From assembly GCF_002878395.1 (NCBI RefSeq), contig NC_061114.1, positions 145,266,560-145,330,559 on the forward strand: a stretch of 64,000 bases of DNA, read 5' to 3'. The stretch is from Capsicum annuum. Its lineage: Eukaryota; Streptophyta; Magnoliopsida; Solanales; Solanaceae. The notes beneath the pieces were generated by a model that ran no database searches, was not told the origin of the DNA, and saw only the letters and a list, made by a program, of their open reading frames with translations. The stretch's first letter is position 1. Each line of letters begins with the position of its first letter. Shown here piece after piece: positions 60,441 to 64,000 of the stretch. Both the position numbers and the translations under genes were made by a program.

Positions 60441-61990
60441 ACTATGTCTCAATTTGTTCAAGAAATATAAAAGGATAATTGGAAAACGCTGACTCGTGTA
60501 ATGAAATGAAAACTATAACTCTAATATGTACAAGAAATGAGTAACAAACCTTGGAACAAAAACTAAGGATGGGTCTAAGAGTAGTACCGAAGAAAAGTTA
60601 AACTAAAAATTTAAAGTTGCTTCTACTTCCTCCATACCTCCAAGAGTGGGGATGGCTCTTATACTACACAGACGAGGTGGTAGAGGGGCATAGAGGACTA
60701 CCAGCAAAAGAAGCCAGGCAGCTAGTTAAAAGACCCCGAAATTTCAAATATGAAAGGCGGTTTCATGAACATATAGGTGGCATGACATACAAAATCAAAG
60801 TTTTTAATCGACTCACCATAACTTTCCTATGACTAAGCTACACATCTGCATAAATTGTTTGGTTTTTATCTACAAAGACTTTATAACACTCAATGGGATG
60901 GTATGACTTTTAAACTCAAAGCTACATATCAAGGATGGTTTTCCTCAACATCAAATCCTTCACGAACAAAAGATGGGATGGCTTGACTTTGCCAGTATTA
61001 GAACACATGAAAACCTTTTTCTCCTCAGCATAGGACTGTTCTGTATATGCCTATAAATGGGTCTTCTGAGAGCTCTCCCTGTCATGTTTTCAAATAGATG
61101 GGGAGGTAGAGGGGTACTTAGGATTGTTGGCGAGAGTAGCCAGGCGGCTAGGTAATAGTCCCTAAACATTTAAACATAAAAGGTTGTTTCATGACCATGT
61201 AGGTAGAACACCATACAAAATCAAAGATTTAGTCAACACCATAGACACTGAGCCTAACCTTTCCAATATGACCGGCGATTCATACCTATATAGGAGGCAT
61301 GCCCAATAAAATCAATATTTTTAATCGACGCACCATAGTTGTCTTATGAATGAGCTACATATCTGTATAGATGGTTTCCATTTAAGTAACAAAGACTTCA
61401 CAACCCTTAATGGTATGGCATGACTTTAAAGCAGCAAGATACATATCAAGGATAGTTTACCTGGGCAACAAAGCCTTTGCAACTCAAAAATGGGATGGCT
61501 TGACTTTGCCAGTCTTAGAACATATGAAATCCTTTGTATCCTTAGTACCAGCCTGTTTTGTATAAGACTAAAAATAGGCCTTACGATGGCTCTCCATGAC
61601 CTGTTTCCCTAAAACAGATGTAGAAGAAAAGCTCTACTAAGGTAGACCTCATATGTGGGTGTTCTTTCTAAGATACAAATTCAATTAAAAACCTATGGCA
61701 TGGACTAAGCCAATATCATTTCATATACTTGGAAAGGACTTAGGCATATATGTCATATGGATGAAGCAAACATCATTTTATAATCATGGAAACTAACTTC
61801 GTAGTGCCATTATTGTCGTGCAACAAGCACTTTGCTATAGTATTTCCCTACCCCATATTCTAACCTAAAGTATCAAAGTACCCATCCCTTTAGAAGAGAG
61901 AAAGAAAGAGCAAGACCATTTAGCCAACAAATATCTTTATTGAAAATAGAGAAACTTTACAAGAGGTTTTTAGGAAGAGAGAATGATGAT
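60441..61990 (-). other. EPRV leader of unit M3 with primer site and internal duplication
   Basis: Primer site on the minus strand TAGTATAAGAGC (60655-60666), two mismatches from the tRNA-Met site. The distal part is duplicated: 60671-61102 and 61103-61620 both start with a GAGGTGGTAGAGGGGCATAG-like block followed by AGCCAGGC(A/G)GCTAG, and both contain GGGATGGCTTGACTTTGCCA. The second copy holds an extra module of about 85 bp that is also present in M1. Confidence 0.8.
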
Positions 61991-62399
61991 CTCTCCCTAA
62001 AGTACTAGGCTTTCTTTTATAGGAGAAGAAAGCTTACTAGCTAAGTTAAACTATGGATAAACATAAAATAAACTATTAAAATCATATCCTAATAGCTAAG
62101 GGATAGGCAATATCCATTATGACAGGATAACTATTATCCTTTTGGAAGGGAAAAGCTTTATTTGTTATGACTAGATAAACCTTATCTTTGATCATACCAA
62201 GCCCTACTAACACGTGGGTGGCCATAATAAAAATAAAACACATTTTGATATTGGTATATGACAACATATGCAAGTAGGTGAGTCAACAGCTTGTAAGCAA
62301 GCACATCAGCAGCCTCACAGGAATCTTGCAAGTAGATGGATGAACTCCTTGTCCTCAATGTAGCTGAGTCAGCAGCTTCAACACCCATATGAAATGGTA
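61991..62399 (-). promoter_or_regulatory. EPRV promoter between M4 and M3
   Basis: The best kept minus-strand promoter: TATAAAA at 62015-62021 (reverse of TTTTATA), conserved start-site block GAGAGATCATCATTCTC at about 61978-61994, GATAA/TTATC motifs at 62100-62195, intergenic block 62270-62385 with GCAAGTAGGTGAGTCA-like elements. Confidence 0.77.
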
Positions 62400-62562
62400 A
62401 TGTACTAAGGAGATGTTTCTCAGATATGATCGTATATCACTAAAAAAGGTAACCTATTTAACAAGGTTTCCTTGTAGAGGAGGGTAACCCATTATAAATC
62501 ATAACCCATTGGAGAGGGTAACCCACTAGTAAGGCTAAACCACTGGATAAGGTAAATTCTAG
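62400..62562 (-). repeat. GTTACCC minisatellite of unit M4
   Basis: Degenerate array with GAGGGTAACCCA units and CAAGGTTTCCTTGTAGAGG spacer between the intergenic block and the M4 stop. Confidence 0.83.
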
Positions 62563-62585
62563 TACATGTCATATGACATTATCTT

Positions 62586-64000
62586 TTAGACGATGTTGGA
62601 TGTTCTCGGCGGTGATGAGCTTGCAAATCCTTCTTCCGTACAGGAATATACGTGTTCTTCAGCCTAAGAAATTCTTATCCTTCCAAGCTTCTCTTCATCT
62701 AGTGAAGTAATTCTTTCTCCTGGATGAATCTTTGTATTCCTATGGAGGAGCCTTAATCTGTATGTTTGTGGTTTAATCACTTTTTGAAATCATAAGCAAA
62801 TTGATATTCTTTTGTTGTTAGTCAAACTTCATCATTGGTGCAGTCGCTTTTCTTTGGAATACATCTATTTTACTGGAGAGTAAAGCATTGTTCTTCACCG
62901 AATTTATTTTAAAGAGAGAGAATTACATCAAGAAATTTCTAGAGTAGTGAAATTTCCAATTATGCTTCAACTTCATGGCTTATGATTCCTACCGAGTAAT
63001 ACAACATAAAGGTCATTGCATCGCAGGAATATTTGGAGCGTCGAATCCAGTATAGCATGAATCCTTTTGGACTTGGTCGGATTTGATCATAATTATTGAA
63101 CGCATAACACTGTAACTATATGATAGTATAATACTAGTGGCATATGTACTAGAACAACCATAGAAGTCTTTGCTGGGAATCATTTACTAGTATCATGAGT
63201 AAATAACAGAAGACATATCTTTAATATTTTTGAATGACTTCAAGATAGATATGCAACGCCTTTTAAATACTTAAATCTTGTCAAAAGTATGGCTTTTGCG
63301 AAGGGTAGATGGATGTAAAGGATCCATATATATGTTGAATAGATCTAGAGAGCAATTTTAAATTCCATAAGATAGTATTCCTAAAGTGTTTATCATGACA
63401 AACTGACTGGATGCTTTCAGATTATCATCTCTAGTGATGGACATCAGGTAGAGATTAGTAGGATCGATATCTCCTGATTCTTCATAAATATCTATGGAGA
63501 AGAGGGTTTTCTCAGTCGAATCATCTTTCAACGAAAATCTCAAATCAAGGTTGTTCTCTTCGTTGAGGGAGATTCCAGCATAATCAACTATTTCTTCAAG
63601 GAGGTACACAACATATTTTGACTTCATGAGTTGAGGACAGTATTTCATAAAGTCACCAGTCTTTTTACTGATAAAGAAACTGTCATTCTTCTTTTGGTAA
63701 TCTGTTGGGCTTCTTCGTCTAAAATAACTTGTTTGCCTGACTACCTTAGGCTTGTTGTCTGAAGGCCTGAGTAGTTTGAATCTTCTGAAAAAAATACTTT
63801 TGGTAGGATCCCATTTGACCACCTTAATAGGGGTAATCGAACTTAATAATAAAATTATTCCTGCCACAGTAAGGATTTAGAACTAGGTATTTCTCAGTAA
63901 TATACTTCCGTATAGATCTCTTCTTGCATACACAATTCAAGTCCTAGAAGATGGTGTACCTGGTGTAGCTCACGTCTTTGCAGAAGTGTTCTAGAAGGAT
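62586..64000 (-). pseudogene. EPRV unit M4: capsid-like end, zinc knuckle A and C-terminal region
   Basis: Enters from the right edge. The best ORF of any unit (63358-63867) reads TPIKVVKWDPTKSIFF, then the zinc-knuckle A segment FFISKKTGDFMKYC, in which the first two cysteines and the histidine are lost. FSIDIYEESGDI and MINTLGILSYGI follow. The capsid-like part resembles class Y (M1 and P4) more than class X. The C-terminal region continues, broken, to a stop at 62586-62588. Upstream domains are outside the window. Confidence 0.78.

Noticed and set aside
1..64000. A functional host gene in the window
   Set aside because: Every long or conserved reading maps to gypsy elements or EPRV; no intron-exon gene structure could be supported.

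Overview
The window is plant nuclear repetitive DNA. I found no host gene, tRNA, rRNA or microbial gene. It is a cluster of degraded endogenous pararetrovirus copies (EPRV, family Caulimoviridae), later broken up by three large Ty3/gypsy retrotransposons and one solo LTR. The element types fit a large-genome dicot, and Solanaceae is my best guess; that is inference. Every coding region is interrupted by stops and frameshifts, so each is called a pseudogene.

Layout: 1-6007 is a Tekay/Del-like gypsy element on the minus strand, cut by the left window edge. 6008-6243 is a small EPRV island. 6244-19219 is a complete Athila-like element on the minus strand, with 1453-bp LTRs and the 5-bp target duplication CATCG. 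19220-44223 is the main EPRV block. 44224-54168 is a complete Tekay-like chromovirus on the plus strand with the duplication GTTAC, inserted inside a viral minisatellite. 54169-64000 is more EPRV, interrupted by a solo LTR at 57488-58795.

EPRV units, named here by strand. Plus: P1 (6008-6243 plus 19220-21135), P2 (30800-34460), P3 (34461-38395), P4 (38400-44223 plus 54169-54372). Minus: M1 (21150-27430), M2 (27430-30600), a bodiless leader (54375-55100), M3 (55100-61990), M4 (62000-64000). Each complete unit has the same order: a long leader with a tRNA-Met primer site, one long ORF, a GTTACCC minisatellite, a short intergenic block, and a GATAAG-rich TATA promoter that serves the next unit. 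P2-P3-P4, M2-M1 and M4-M3 are head-to-tail tandems; other joins are inverted.

The most interesting point is that the bodies fall into three classes with common ends. Class Y (M1, P4) is movement protein, zinc knuckle B, a divergent capsid-like region, zinc knuckle A and an unknown C-terminal region. Class X (P2, P3, M3) is a different N-terminal and coiled-coil-like region, a capsid-like region, zinc knuckle A and the same C-terminal region. Class Z (M2 only) is zinc knuckle B, protease, reverse transcriptase and RNase H, ending in the same last ~20 codons. Distinct coding centres between shared termini are what a multi-component caulimovirid would leave behind. Recurrent deletion derivatives are the main alternative.
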